Assembly: GCA_016180435.1 (NCBI GenBank)
Contig: JACPBG010000005.1
Span: 1-37,012 of the forward strand
DNA: 37,012 bases
Source: Candidatus Sungiibacteriota bacterium
GTDB taxonomy: Bacteria; Patescibacteriota; Minisyncoccia; Sungbacterales; HO2-52-23
Direction: 5' to 3'
The notes under the pieces are model-generated. The model was not told where the DNA came from. It saw only the letters and a list, made by a program, of their open reading frames with translations, and made no database searches. Positions 6,170 through 12,494 of the stretch are shown piece by piece; within the stretch, counting starts at the first letter, position 1; each line of letters starts with the position of its first letter. The position numbers were made by a program, and so were the translations under genes.

Positions 6170-6751
6170 ATGAACGGCAAAGTTTCTGCCCCTGCCGCGG
6201 GAGAAATTATTGAAATCAAAGATGGCGACGACATGACCATACAGAGGGCTCGTGAGGCCGCAAAAGAGTTGCGTGATAATTTCCGGAAAAACGTGAAAAC
6301 AACAATAGGTCATGTGGACCATGGAAAAACGGCGCGCATCGCCGTCGCCCACGGCAAGGGACTAAGGATGCTCAATCGTTTCCGCTCGGCAATGGCCAGG
6401 TTTGACCATATTTTAAGCCGGCTGGAATCGCGGATTGAAAAAATGAGAATTGAAATTGAAGCTGAAGCGCGAGCGACTGGTGAGATAGTGAGTCAATTTC
6501 CGCCACGCAACACAGCTATTCTTATTGAAAAAGCAAAAAATATACAGATTGAAAACGAGGCAAAGATGGAAGAGCTTAAGGCGAAATACGAATCGCTGCT
6601 TTTGGGCGAAAATGCAGGGGGAATCGCGAAAGAAGCCCGCGCGCTGGCCACAGAACTGAAAACAGACATAGAAAACCTTCGCGCTATAATTATTGAGATA
6701 CATACACAAGCCGACGATTACAATAGTTCCAGATCAAATACCAGCATATAA
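6170..6751 (+). CDS. Coiled-coil protein ending in ADDYNSSRSNTSI
   Basis: 193 residues, mostly charged alpha-helix with coiled-coil character (SRLESRIEKMRIEIEAEA and NIQIENEAKMEELKAKYESLL). No signal peptide is visible from this ATG, although the start is uncertain. The last 13 residues repeat the motif at the mature N-terminus of the preceding protein, with different codons. Residues about 46-53 read GHVDHGKT, the P-loop of translational GTPases, but no other GTPase motif follows, so GTP binding is unlikely. It is two bases from the next gene and clearly co-transcribed. Confidence 0.6.
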   Translation: MNGKVSAPAAGEIIEIKDGDDMTIQRAREAAKELRDNFRKNVKTTIGHVDHGKTARIAVAHGKGLRMLNRFRSAMARFDHILSRLESRIEKMRIEIEAEARATGEIVSQFPPRNTAILIEKAKNIQIENEAKMEELKAKYESLLLGENAGGIAKEARALATELKTDIENLRAIIIEIHTQADDYNSSRSNTSI

Positions 6752-6753
6752 TC

Positions 6754-7092
6754 ATGACTATAAACAAAAACACATTTATTATTGCAATCATTATTCTTGT
6801 TGTTATCGCAGGAGGAATATTATTTTTCTTGAATCGCGGCCCTTCGTATCAAAAGGAATCCATTACGATTGAGCAGGATTTGACGCCGATTGAACTTTCT
6901 CCAGAAGAGCAACAAGTGCTTCAAGCCGAAGGACTCTCCATTCCTTCTGGAGAAGATGCGCTTGCAGAGAAGTTGCAAATCGTGCGTTCTTCCGACGAGC
7001 TCGGCGCCATTGAGGCCGACCTCAACGAAACAAATCTTTCAGAACTTGACGCCGAACTTAAAGCGATTGAGAACGATCTTTCGGGATTATAA
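6754..7092 (+). CDS. Membrane-anchored acidic small protein
   Basis: 112 residues: a short cytoplasmic start, one hydrophobic helix (about 8-27, FIIAIIILVVIAGGILFFL), then an acidic extracytoplasmic region with repeated Leu-rich helices ending in SELDAELKAIENDLSGL. Third gene of the operon; an intrinsic terminator follows at 7122-7150. Probably part of the same envelope complex as the two preceding proteins. No family recognised. Confidence 0.6.
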   Translation: MTINKNTFIIAIIILVVIAGGILFFLNRGPSYQKESITIEQDLTPIELSPEEQQVLQAEGLSIPSGEDALAEKLQIVRSSDELGAIEADLNETNLSELDAELKAIENDLSGL

Positions 7093-7121
7093 TCATAAAA
7101 CTAAGGGGCGAGCTGTTCCCG

Positions 7122-7157
7122 CAAAAAACTCCCAACACGGGAGTTTTTTGCTACGGC
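7122..7157 (+). terminator. Rho-independent terminator of the three-gene operon
   Basis: CAAAAAACTCCC, a five-base loop, then GGGAGTTTTTTG: a perfect 12-bp A/T-flanked stem, working in both directions. Confidence 0.88.
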
Positions 7158-7185
7158 TCCGTCAAATTCGGGGCAACCCGGCTTA

Positions 7186-7441
7186 ACAACCAGCATGAAT
7201 TAGGCGATAATAGTTATGCTGGTTGGTTTGCGTAAAATTTCAGGGTTTCCTCGCCCCGTTAGAAGTCGCGCTCGCGATGGGGTCGCGAGTCCGAAGGACC
7301 GCGGCGCGGCTACTTCTAACGGGGCAAGTTGATAACGGTGTGCCAATTTTACCCCGTTAGATAGCAGAGCATCTAACGGGGCGGGCAATTCTTTCAGAAC
7401 CTGGTTCCCCGCCTGCGCCGAGGCTACGGCGGGCAGGCATT
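7186..7441. repeat. Gene-free stretch packed with hairpin elements
   Basis: No gene is visible from 7093 to 7497. It holds an AACCAGCAT/ATGCTGGTT inverted repeat (about 7189-7227), a CCCCGTTAGAAG/CTTCTAACGGGG element with inner GC-rich repeats (about 7253-7325), a CCCCGTTAGAT/ATCTAACGGGG hairpin (about 7352-7382) and a CCCGCC/GGCGGG hairpin (about 7409-7436). The CCCCGTTAG arm is shared with the element at 10437-10475. Confidence 0.6.
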
Positions 7442-7463
7442 GGGTTCGCGTTAAGTCCACATT

Positions 7464-7490
7464 TTGATATATGATTCTTTAAGATATAAT
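7464..7490 (+). promoter_or_regulatory. Promoter of the MscS-like gene
   Basis: TTGATA at 7464-7469 and a perfect TATAAT at 7485-7490 with a 15-base spacer; the ATG is at 7498, giving a near-leaderless transcript. Confidence 0.6.
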
Positions 7491-7497
7491 AAGATCA

Positions 7498-7986
7498 ATG
7501 ATTTCAGCTTATTATCAATTCATTCCGTCTATTTTGGAAAAGCTTCCGACTGCGGTTGGCATATTTTTGATTTTTATCCTAGCCGGGATTTTGGCACGGA
7601 AAATAATTGTCCGGATCGGAAAACAAAGTTCCGCGCACGAGGCGTTTTTATTTGCCGGACAAGCCGTTAAATATGCCTTTTTCGCAGTCGGGCTCATGTT
7701 CGCGGTAAATATGTTTGAAATCAATGTCTCGGCTATTTTTGCCGGACTCGGAGTTACCGGAATTGTTCTCGGATTTGCTTTGCAAAATACTCTTTCAAAT
7801 GCGGTTGCCGGAGTTTTGATTCTTACTTCACGCTTGGTCAAGCCCGGTGATCATATCGCGGTTGCCGGATTTGATGGTAGAGTGGAGGAAATAGGGCTCC
7901 GCTATACCACGCTTGATTCCGCCGACAGGAAAATTCTTGTTCCCAATTCTTTACTCTCCACCAATGCGGTTACGATTAAAAAATAG
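7498..7986 (+). CDS. Small-conductance mechanosensitive channel (MscS family, short form)
   Basis: 162 residues. Two or three N-terminal hydrophobic helices are followed by the MscS pore helix and beta domain: SAIFAGLGVTGIVLGFALQNTLSNAVAGVLILTSRLVKPGDHIAVAGFDGRVEEIGLRYTTLDSADRKILVPNSLLSTNAVTIKK. The Gly/Ala-rich pore helix with ALQNTLSN is diagnostic. It stops where the beta domain ends, so the large C-terminal cage domain (about 100 residues in typical MscS) is missing. It would release osmolytes during osmotic downshock. It has its own promoter and is followed by a hairpin at 8003-8041. Confidence 0.9.
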   Translation: MISAYYQFIPSILEKLPTAVGIFLIFILAGILARKIIVRIGKQSSAHEAFLFAGQAVKYAFFAVGLMFAVNMFEINVSAIFAGLGVTGIVLGFALQNTLSNAVAGVLILTSRLVKPGDHIAVAGFDGRVEEIGLRYTTLDSADRKILVPNSLLSTNAVTIKK

Positions 7987-8002
7987 CGGCAAGCCCCGCT
8001 TT

Positions 8003-8041
8003 GGGACTGTTGCAGCAGAAATGGTATTCGGCAACAGTCCC
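8003..8041 (+). terminator. GGGACTGTTGC hairpin after the MscS gene
   Basis: Perfect 11-bp arms GGGACTGTTGC (8003-8013) and GCAACAGTCCC (8031-8041) with a 17-base loop, between the MscS and CYTH genes. There is no U-tract, so it is a hairpin element or weak terminator. Confidence 0.5.
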
Positions 8042-8049
8042 TTAATGTG

Positions 8050-8553
8050 ATGAAACGAGAAATAGAATTAAAATTTATCACGCATGATTTCACGCCTATC
8101 CGGCGGCGGCTTAGAAAACTCGGCGCAAAGTTAAAATGGTCCGGCAAAGAAAAAAACCGGTATTTGGATACGCGGGAAAAGGATTTGTTAAAAAAGGGAA
8201 TTGTTCTTCGTTTGCGTATTGCCGGAGACCATCGGCTTACTTTGAAAGCAAATTCAACCCATCATATATTCAAATCAGCCGATGAATACGAAATTTCAAT
8301 AAGCGATGCGGAAGAAACCCAAAAATTACTTGCGCATCTGGGATTTCAGAAATGGTTAGCATACTCTAAAACGAGAGAATGCTGGAAATTACGCGGGGCG
8401 GATATTACGCTTGATTCCCTGCCTTTTGGTAAATTCGTGGAAATAGAGGCGTCACCGGATAAAATCCGTGCGCTTGCCGAAAAACTCGGACTTTCATTTG
8501 TCAAAAGCACCACGAAGTCATATATTGAGTTATTGAGAGAACATTCAAAATAA
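8050..8553 (+). CDS. CYTH domain protein (class IV adenylate cyclase / triphosphatase-like)
   Basis: 167 residues from ATG 8050; an adjacent GTG at 8047 is an alternative. It has the N-terminal ExExK signature (REIELKF), NRYLDT in the second strand pair, basic strand residues (VLRLRIAGDHRLTLKA), acidic residues in YEISI and FVEIEA, and a closing KSYIELL. CYTH enzymes act on triphosphate substrates in a beta-barrel tunnel (CyaB-type adenylate cyclase or thiamine/inorganic triphosphatase). The exact substrate cannot be read from sequence. The tRNA-like remnant begins five bases after its stop. Confidence 0.85.
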   Translation: MKREIELKFITHDFTPIRRRLRKLGAKLKWSGKEKNRYLDTREKDLLKKGIVLRLRIAGDHRLTLKANSTHHIFKSADEYEISISDAEETQKLLAHLGFQKWLAYSKTRECWKLRGADITLDSLPFGKFVEIEASPDKIRALAEKLGLSFVKSTTKSYIELLREHSK

Positions 8554-8557
8554 TTTT

Positions 8558-8576
8558 GCCGGGGTAGCTCATCTTG
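8558..8576 (+). pseudogene. 5' part of a tRNA-like remnant, interrupted by the GIY-YIG cassette
   Basis: GCCGGGGTAGCTCA at 8558-8571 matches the acceptor and D-stem of a tRNA (compare GCCGGGCTAGCTCA of tRNA-Phe at 8895). The continuation AGCAGAGCGCGGATT appears only after the cassette, at 8868-8882. No anticodon 3' side, T arm or acceptor 3' strand is found, so the tRNA is a broken remnant. Confidence 0.6.
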
Positions 8577-8595
8577 TCCCCCACCTATCAAGGAT
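8577..8595. repeat. 19-bp inverted repeat, left end of GIY-YIG cassette
   Basis: TCCCCCACCTATCAAGGAT at 8577-8595 is the perfect reverse complement of 8846-8864. The pair brackets the GIY-YIG gene and lies within the tRNA-like remnant. Confidence 0.9.
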
Positions 8596-8603
8596 AAAAA
8601 TTT

Positions 8604-8867
8604 ATGTATTACGTATATATTCTTCAAAGTAAGCGAGATGACTCTATTTATATAGGTTATACCCCCGATTTAAGAAAAAGGATGCAAGAGCATGAAAAAG
8701 GACGTGTATTTTCTACGAAAAACATGCGACCGATTGAGTTAGTATATTACGAAGCATACAAAGATAAATCTGATGCAGTAAAACGTGAACAGGCGTTAAA
8801 ACTCCACAAGAAGGCACTTGCTCAATTGAAAAATAGAATTTCACAATCCTTGATAGGTGGGGGATGA
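8604..8867 (+). CDS. GIY-YIG endonuclease domain protein
   Basis: 87 residues. The signature is MYYVYILQS followed by YIGYT (GIY-YIG halves), then LRKRMQEHEKGRV with the catalytic Arg, and a Glu in the MRPIELVYYEAY strand, as in the UvrC/homing-endonuclease superfamily's compact single-domain (YhbQ-like) group. The enzyme would nick or cut DNA. The gene is bracketed by a perfect 19-bp inverted repeat, the right arm of which encodes its C-terminal LIGGG, and the whole unit splits a tRNA-like sequence in its D-loop. This layout suggests a small mobile cassette, which is inference. Confidence 0.88.
   Translation: MYYVYILQSKRDDSIYIGYTPDLRKRMQEHEKGRVFSTKNMRPIELVYYEAYKDKSDAVKREQALKLHKKALAQLKNRISQSLIGGG
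8846..8864. repeat. 19-bp inverted repeat, right end of GIY-YIG cassette
   Basis: ATCCTTGATAGGTGGGGGA, the exact reverse complement of 8577-8595. It overlaps the last codons of the GIY-YIG gene. Confidence 0.9.
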
Positions 8868-8882
8868 AGCAGAGCGCGGATT
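8868..8882 (+). pseudogene. Continuation of the tRNA-like remnant after the cassette
   Basis: AGCAGAGCGCGGATT corresponds to the end of a D-loop, the GAGC side of the D-stem and the 5' strand of an anticodon stem. The match stops where the inverted repeat around tRNA-Phe begins. Confidence 0.5.
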
Positions 8883-8894
8883 AAAACCCAAACT

Positions 8895-8966
8895 GCCGGG
8901 CTAGCTCACCGGCAGAGCGCTGCCCTGAAGAGGCAGGCGTACCCAGTTCGACTCTGGGGCCCGGCA
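8895..8966 (+). tRNA. tRNA-Phe(GAA)
   Basis: A 72-base cloverleaf: acceptor GCCGGGC/GCCCGGC, D-stem GCTC/GAGC, anticodon stem CTGCC/GGCAG with loop CTGAAGA (anticodon GAA), T arm CCCAG-TTCGACT-CTGGG and discriminator A. CCA is not encoded. The acceptor stem extends outward in DNA: AAACCCAAACT upstream pairs with AGTTTGGGTTT downstream, giving a long closing helix in the precursor. Confidence 0.93.
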
Positions 8967-9013
8967 GTTTGGGTTTAACAAGGAACATGGCGTAGGGAGT
9001 TTGACTTGTCCCG

Positions 9014-9135
9014 CACCGAATTTCGACTTTTTCGGGTTGCCTCGAATAAGCTGGCGAGATAAAGTTTATATATGGGAAAAAGGGATTTCGAGCCGAATGG
9101 TCACTAAAGCAACAGTCGAAATTCTGGTGGCGGGA
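9014..9135. repeat. Long inverted repeat with ~80-base interior
   Basis: GTCCCGCACCGAATTTCGAC (about 9010-9031) is matched by the reverse complement of GTCGAAATTCTGGTGGCGGG (about 9115-9135) with two single-base indels. The interior has weaker inner pairing. No coding frame of note crosses it. Part of the 514-base gene-free stretch 8868-9381. Confidence 0.55.
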
Positions 9136-9221
9136 TTCTCCCCTCCGGCATTTATTCATTTTTAAACGTTAAAAATTGTGCTTATGTAAAACTCAGCCGC
9201 ACCGCTCAAAACCGCAAAAAA

Positions 9222-9355
9222 CTCCGGGTAGTACAACCCGCGGTTGACTACGAGGCAGGCCTGGGAAAAAACACTTGCCTCACTGAAGTTCTGGAGAAGC
9301 GGGTCGGCTCGCTGTGCCCATCCGAAACTTTAGCGTAGGAGGGAACCATATTTTG
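9222..9355 (+). other. Candidate structured RNA region (three-way junction plus hairpin)
   Basis: CTCC (9222-9225) can pair with GGAG (9293-9296) around two adjacent hairpins: GTAGTACAACC/GGTTGACTAC (9228-9251) and GAGGCA/TGCCTC (9252-9281). A CCCATCC/GGAGGG hairpin of the CTAAAG family follows at about 9328-9355. It lies 27 bases before the 9382 gene, so it could be a leader element or a separate small RNA. I could not match it to 6S RNA, SRP RNA, tmRNA or RNase P RNA. Confidence 0.35.
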
Positions 9356-9381
9356 AATTTGGGAAAAGAAATTTTTTTCAT

Positions 9382-10350
9382 ATGAACCATAGAGGTTTTA
9401 TAAATGTAGTTTTAGTTGTTATTGCTGTAGCCATAATTGGCACGGCTGGCTATTTTGTTTTCGTGAGAAAAACGGAACCAGTTATTCAAAAACCTCAGTC
9501 TAACCAAGTTCCGACACCAACACCAATCCCTACTCCAACCCCGACACCGATTCAAGCACCCATTAATCAACCGACCCCCACACTGCAAGATCAAACAATA
9601 AAATGGAAACTATATGAAAATAAAGAATTAGGTTTTTCTATACAATATCCTTCAGATTGGACACAAACAGATTTAATTCAAGCTAACGACGAACTCATTT
9701 TCAGCTTTAAGGATACCAGGAATACAAATTTCAGAATTTCTTATGTTAAAAATGATCCTCAATATGATCTAAAAGTAGACTCTGGTTTAGGAGAGGGCAT
9801 GTCTCCTATAAGAATTGGCGGCTATAATGGCGGCATAGTAAGTTTACATGCGTCTACAAAAAGGTATAACGGAGATGAAATAAGTTTTGAACTCATCCCA
9901 GCTTCTTCTGATGTATCCCTATTTAAGAAATTGCTTGCAACGGTTAAATTCAATGAAGTCAATATACAATATGCAAATTCAGAGACAGAAAAGCGGGATG
10001 AAATTAAAAACAAAAATTTAAAATTCACCATGCAAACTCTAGAATTTTACTTTGATAAAAAGGGCCTTTATCCAAGCAACTTGTCTGATCCAGAAATCGA
10101 TCCGAAAATACTTTCTTCTTACGGAGTTGATATTAATAGTTTAACAACTTTTGCATACAGTCCTACTCCTGATAGAAAAAATTATCATATTGGCGTTACT
10201 TTCGAAACTGTTACAAGCAAACAAATTCGTTTTGATGACGACTTTAATTCTTTAAAATCAGGTTTCACAAATGGCTTTGATGGCTATGATCTCAAGAAAT
10301 GTCGTAGTCAAGATAAAGGGATGGCATGCGATGATTTTAAAGTGCAGTAG
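9382..10350 (+). CDS. Anchored surface protein: TM helix, Pro/Thr linker, PsbP-like and pilin-like domains
   Basis: 322 residues. One N-terminal membrane helix (about 7-27), a linker of PT repeats (about 42-70), then a PsbP/MOG1-like domain starting KLYENKELGFSIQYPSDWT. The C-terminal part (about 205-322) resembles the soluble half of type IV pilins or pseudopilins: RDEIKNKNLKFTMQTLEFYFDKKGLYPSNL, then YSPTPDRKNYHIGVTFE. This suggests a secreted, membrane-held protein exposed at the surface. Both domain calls are from pattern only. Codon use is AT-rich compared with nearby core genes. Confidence 0.65.
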   Translation: MNHRGFINVVLVVIAVAIIGTAGYFVFVRKTEPVIQKPQSNQVPTPTPIPTPTPTPIQAPINQPTPTLQDQTIKWKLYENKELGFSIQYPSDWTQTDLIQANDELIFSFKDTRNTNFRISYVKNDPQYDLKVDSGLGEGMSPIRIGGYNGGIVSLHASTKRYNGDEISFELIPASSDVSLFKKLLATVKFNEVNIQYANSETEKRDEIKNKNLKFTMQTLEFYFDKKGLYPSNLSDPEIDPKILSSYGVDINSLTTFAYSPTPDRKNYHIGVTFETVTSKQIRFDDDFNSLKSGFTNGFDGYDLKKCRSQDKGMACDDFKVQ

Positions 10351-10375
10351 ATATAATTTGGCCGCCAAAGAAAAA

Positions 10376-10410
10376 CCCCAGTAGTAGAACGCTCCGCGTT
10401 CACTACGGGG
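10376..10410. repeat. CCCCAGTAGTAG hairpin repeat, copy B
   Basis: 35 bp, identical to 2679-2713 except for the loop (TCC versus AAA). It follows the 9382 gene by 25 bases and may help end its transcript. Confidence 0.85.
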
Positions 10411-10436
10411 CATGCTTGAAATTATGGGGGGACTTC

Positions 10437-10506
10437 CTCGCTCCGTAGATGAGCAAAGCTCTATCTAACGGGGCGAAATGCGTCTGCCCTGAGCGGAGTC
10501 GAAGGG
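10437..10506. repeat. CCGTAGAT/ATCTAACGG hairpin and CCCTGAGCGGAGTCGAAGGG element
   Basis: Two adjacent palindromic elements fill the gap before tRNA-Gly. The second, at about 10487-10506, is the intergenic relative of the element found in frame inside tspO. Confidence 0.65.
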
Positions 10507-10540
10507 TTCGGACTAATTTAAGAATACTGCATTTTATAAC

Positions 10541-10611
10541 GCGGGTATGGTTTAATGGCAGAACAGCTGGTTGCCAATCAGCTGACGGCGGTTCGATTCC
10601 GCCTACCCGCA
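10541..10611 (+). tRNA. tRNA-Gly(GCC)
   Basis: 71 bases: acceptor GCGGGTA/TACCCGC, short D-loop with GG, anticodon stem GCTGG/TCAGC with loop TTGCCAA (anticodon GCC), T arm GGCGG-TTCGATT-CCGCC, discriminator A, no encoded CCA. A GCAAAATTTTAC/GTAAAATTTTGC hairpin follows directly (about 10610-10635) and could terminate the transcript. Confidence 0.94.
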
Positions 10612-10706
10612 AAATTTTACAGAGTAAAATTTTGCGAGGCTCGCTTCGCCCACAGGGCGAGCGGCCCGCACTCTATTTTAGGTATTCTGCAATTTAGCAA
10701 AATGAA

Positions 10707-11213
10707 ATGGATATTATTTCACATGGTTTGTGGGGCTCCATAGCTTTCGGCCGTAAAAACAAAAGAAGTTTTTGGAAGGCTTTCTTATTCGGGATCGCGC
10801 CCGATTTTTTGGCGTTTGCCCCGCTTTTTATTCTGATTTTTTCAGGGATCATTGAGCGCCCGCCTATTCCTCCGGTGGAGCCGCCGGATACCTCGCTTAT
10901 CCCCCAATTTGTTTATCAGATATATAATGTAACTCATAGTTTGATAATATTCGTTGCTGTTTTCGGATTATTGTGGCTGATTTTACGGAGGCCCGTATGG
11001 GAATTGGGCGCGTGGGGTTTGCATATACTTCTTGATATACCCACGCACTCCTATAAATTTTTCCCTACGCCTTTTTTGTGGCCGATTTCGGATTTTAAGG
11101 TTAATGGCGCGGGCTGGGCAGAACCGTATGTTTTCTTTCCTAATGTAATACTGCTTTTGATCCTTTATTTGTGGTTTTATTTTATACGACCGCGGATTAA
11201 AGCGGCGAAATAA
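10707..11213 (+). CDS. DUF457/YdjM-like membrane-bound metal-dependent hydrolase family protein
   Basis: 168 residues with four hydrophobic segments. It carries conserved His/Asp motifs typical of this family: MDIISHGLWG at the N-terminus, GIAPDFLAF, NVTHSLIIF and HILLDIPTHS. These residues are thought to bind metal near the membrane; substrates are not established. The ATG at 10707 starts exactly at the DIISHG motif. Transcription ends near the nested inverted repeat at 11214-11318. Confidence 0.78.
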   Translation: MDIISHGLWGSIAFGRKNKRSFWKAFLFGIAPDFLAFAPLFILIFSGIIERPPIPPVEPPDTSLIPQFVYQIYNVTHSLIIFVAVFGLLWLILRRPVWELGAWGLHILLDIPTHSYKFFPTPFLWPISDFKVNGAGWAEPYVFFPNVILLLILYLWFYFIRPRIKAAK

Positions 11214-11318
11214 ATCCCCACACCTTCCTGCGAAGTATTAAACCCCGTAGGAAGGATTTTTATAACGCCCATTCGTCCCCGTAGCAAGCTATGGGGTATT
11301 CTGGGAAGGTGTGGGGAT
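11214..11318. repeat. Outer 15-bp inverted repeat enclosing inner hairpins
   Basis: ATCCCCACACCTTCC (11214-11228) and GGAAGGTGTGGGGAT (11304-11318) are perfect arms around inner CCTTCCTGC/GTAGGAAGG-like and CCCCGTAGC/GCTATGGGG hairpins. The left arm begins on the base after the stop codon of the preceding gene. The same layout, ending GATAAAC, recurs at 28053-28155. Confidence 0.8.
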
Positions 11319-11431
11319 AAACATTCCGTTAATCATATTAAATGAATTCTCCAGCTATGGGCTCACGCCCGTGTTTTTCCCGCCTTTGGCGAGGCTCGCC
11401 CCTGGCGGCTGGTGAGAGGATAAAGCATTGA

Positions 11432-11460
11432 CTTCCACAGCGATATTTGATAAGTTTGAT
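11432..11460 (+). promoter_or_regulatory. Candidate promoter of pyrF
   Basis: TTGACT (about 11429-11434) and TAAGTT (about 11452-11457) with a 17-base spacer, followed by a clear GGGAGG ribosome binding site seven bases before the pyrF ATG. Shine-Dalgarno sites are uncommon among the genes here. Confidence 0.45.
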
Positions 11461-11489
11461 TAAGTTCTATTTTTTTTGGGAGGCGTCTA

Positions 11490-12218
11490 ATGAAATCAAA
11501 AGAACGGCTTATTGTGGCTCTGGATGTTGACGATCCGACTTGGGCTCTGGAACTTGTGAATTGGCTTGCCAATGAAGTCGGGATGTTTAAAGTCGGCAAA
11601 CAGCTTTTTACCAGAGGCGGTCCGGATTTAATTCGGTCAATCCTAAAGCAAAAACCGGTTTTCCTGGATCTTAAATTCCATGACATTCCCAATACTGTGG
11701 TTAAAGCCAGCCTTGAAGCTATGCGTTTGGGTGTTTCGATGTTCAATGTTCACGCATCGGGCGGCAAGGAAATGATGAGTGCTTCATCCGCAGCTCTTTT
11801 AAAAGAGGCGCTGGAGTGCAATAAACAAGCGCCATTGGCGCTTGCCGTAACCATGCTTACGAGTTTGGATCACAAGAAACTCGAAGAGGTGGGTCTTGTG
11901 CCGGCGCCAGACGTGGTTGTCAAAATGGCGTTGGCTGCACAAGAGTGCGGAATGGGTGGAGTTGTGTGTTCTCCACTTGAAGTACGAGAAGTACGACAAG
12001 CATGTAATTCCGGTTTTATGGTAGTGACAGCGGGTATTCGACCATCCGGGTCGGCAAAAAATGATCAGGAAAGAGTGGGAACGCCCGGCATGGCCATAGA
12101 GAACGGCGCCAATTACCTCGTGGTAGGACGGCCGATTATTGAAGCGGATGACCCCGTAGCGGCCGCCCAAAACATAGTTGAAGAAATTTCATTTGCGCTG
12201 GACAAAACCGGTAGATGA
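11490..12218 (+). CDS. pyrF: Orotidine 5'-phosphate decarboxylase
   Basis: 242 residues, a full-length class I OMP decarboxylase, which makes UMP from OMP in the last step of pyrimidine synthesis. Motifs in order: LIVALDVDDP at the N-terminus, the catalytic FLDLKFHDIPNTV (Asp-x-Lys...Asp tetrad), HASGG, TMLTSL, then the phosphate-binding VTAGIRPSG...QERVGTP and YLVVGRPI near the end. The start is set by GGGAGG upstream of ATG 11490. No other pyr genes are in this window. A strong terminator follows at 12235-12266. Confidence 0.96.
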   Translation: MKSKERLIVALDVDDPTWALELVNWLANEVGMFKVGKQLFTRGGPDLIRSILKQKPVFLDLKFHDIPNTVVKASLEAMRLGVSMFNVHASGGKEMMSASSAALLKEALECNKQAPLALAVTMLTSLDHKKLEEVGLVPAPDVVVKMALAAQECGMGGVVCSPLEVREVRQACNSGFMVVTAGIRPSGSAKNDQERVGTPGMAIENGANYLVVGRPIIEADDPVAAAQNIVEEISFALDKTGR

Positions 12219-12234
12219 TATTTTATTTGAATTT

Positions 12235-12266
12235 GTGCACAGAAGGCAATTCTGCGCACTTTTTTT
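12235..12266 (+). terminator. Rho-independent terminator of pyrF
   Basis: GTGCACAGAA and TTCTGCGCAC form a 10-bp stem with one A-C mismatch, followed by seven T. Confidence 0.88.
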
Positions 12267-12269
12267 ACG

Positions 12270-12298
12270 TTGCTAAAATCAATATTCAATGATATTAT
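12270..12298 (+). promoter_or_regulatory. Promoter of the nested tRNA locus
   Basis: TTGCTA at 12270-12275, a 17-base spacer, TATTAT at 12293-12298. It lies about 40 bases before the 5' half of the interrupted tRNA-Gly-like gene, so both tRNAs would be in one transcript. Confidence 0.65.
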
Positions 12299-12370
12299 AA
12301 CATTAAAAAATAGCATCGGTCTTTACCGTCGGAAAACGGTGGGTTCGCCTAATGGTAGGGCACTGGTCTT

Positions 12371-12494
12371 CCCCGTACTAAAAATTTGGAAGGGTGCCTG
12401 AGTGGTTGAAAGGGACGGTCTTGAAAACCGTTATATCCGCAAGGGTATCGTGGGTTCGAATCCCACCCCTTCCGATCCAAATTTTAGTACGGGG
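12371..12494. repeat. Inverted repeat directly flanking tRNA-Ser
   Basis: CCCCGTACTAAAAATTTGG (12371-12389) pairs with CCAAATTTTAGTACGGGG (12477-12494) with one bulged A. It brackets tRNA-Ser and shares the first two G of that tRNA. Confidence 0.88.
12388..12474 (+). tRNA. tRNA-Ser(UGA), nested
   Basis: 87 bases, class II tRNA: acceptor GGAAGGG/CCCTTCC, D arm CCTGAGTGGTTGAAAGG, anticodon stem ACGGT/ACCGT with loop CTTGAAA (anticodon TGA), long variable arm, T arm GTGGG-TTCGAAT-CCCAC, discriminator G, no encoded CCA. It looks fully functional. It lies between the two halves of another tRNA. Confidence 0.95.

Noticed and set aside
9190-9355. 6S RNA, SRP RNA or RNase P RNA in the long gap
   Set aside because: None of their conserved blocks could be found; kept only as an unassigned structured region.
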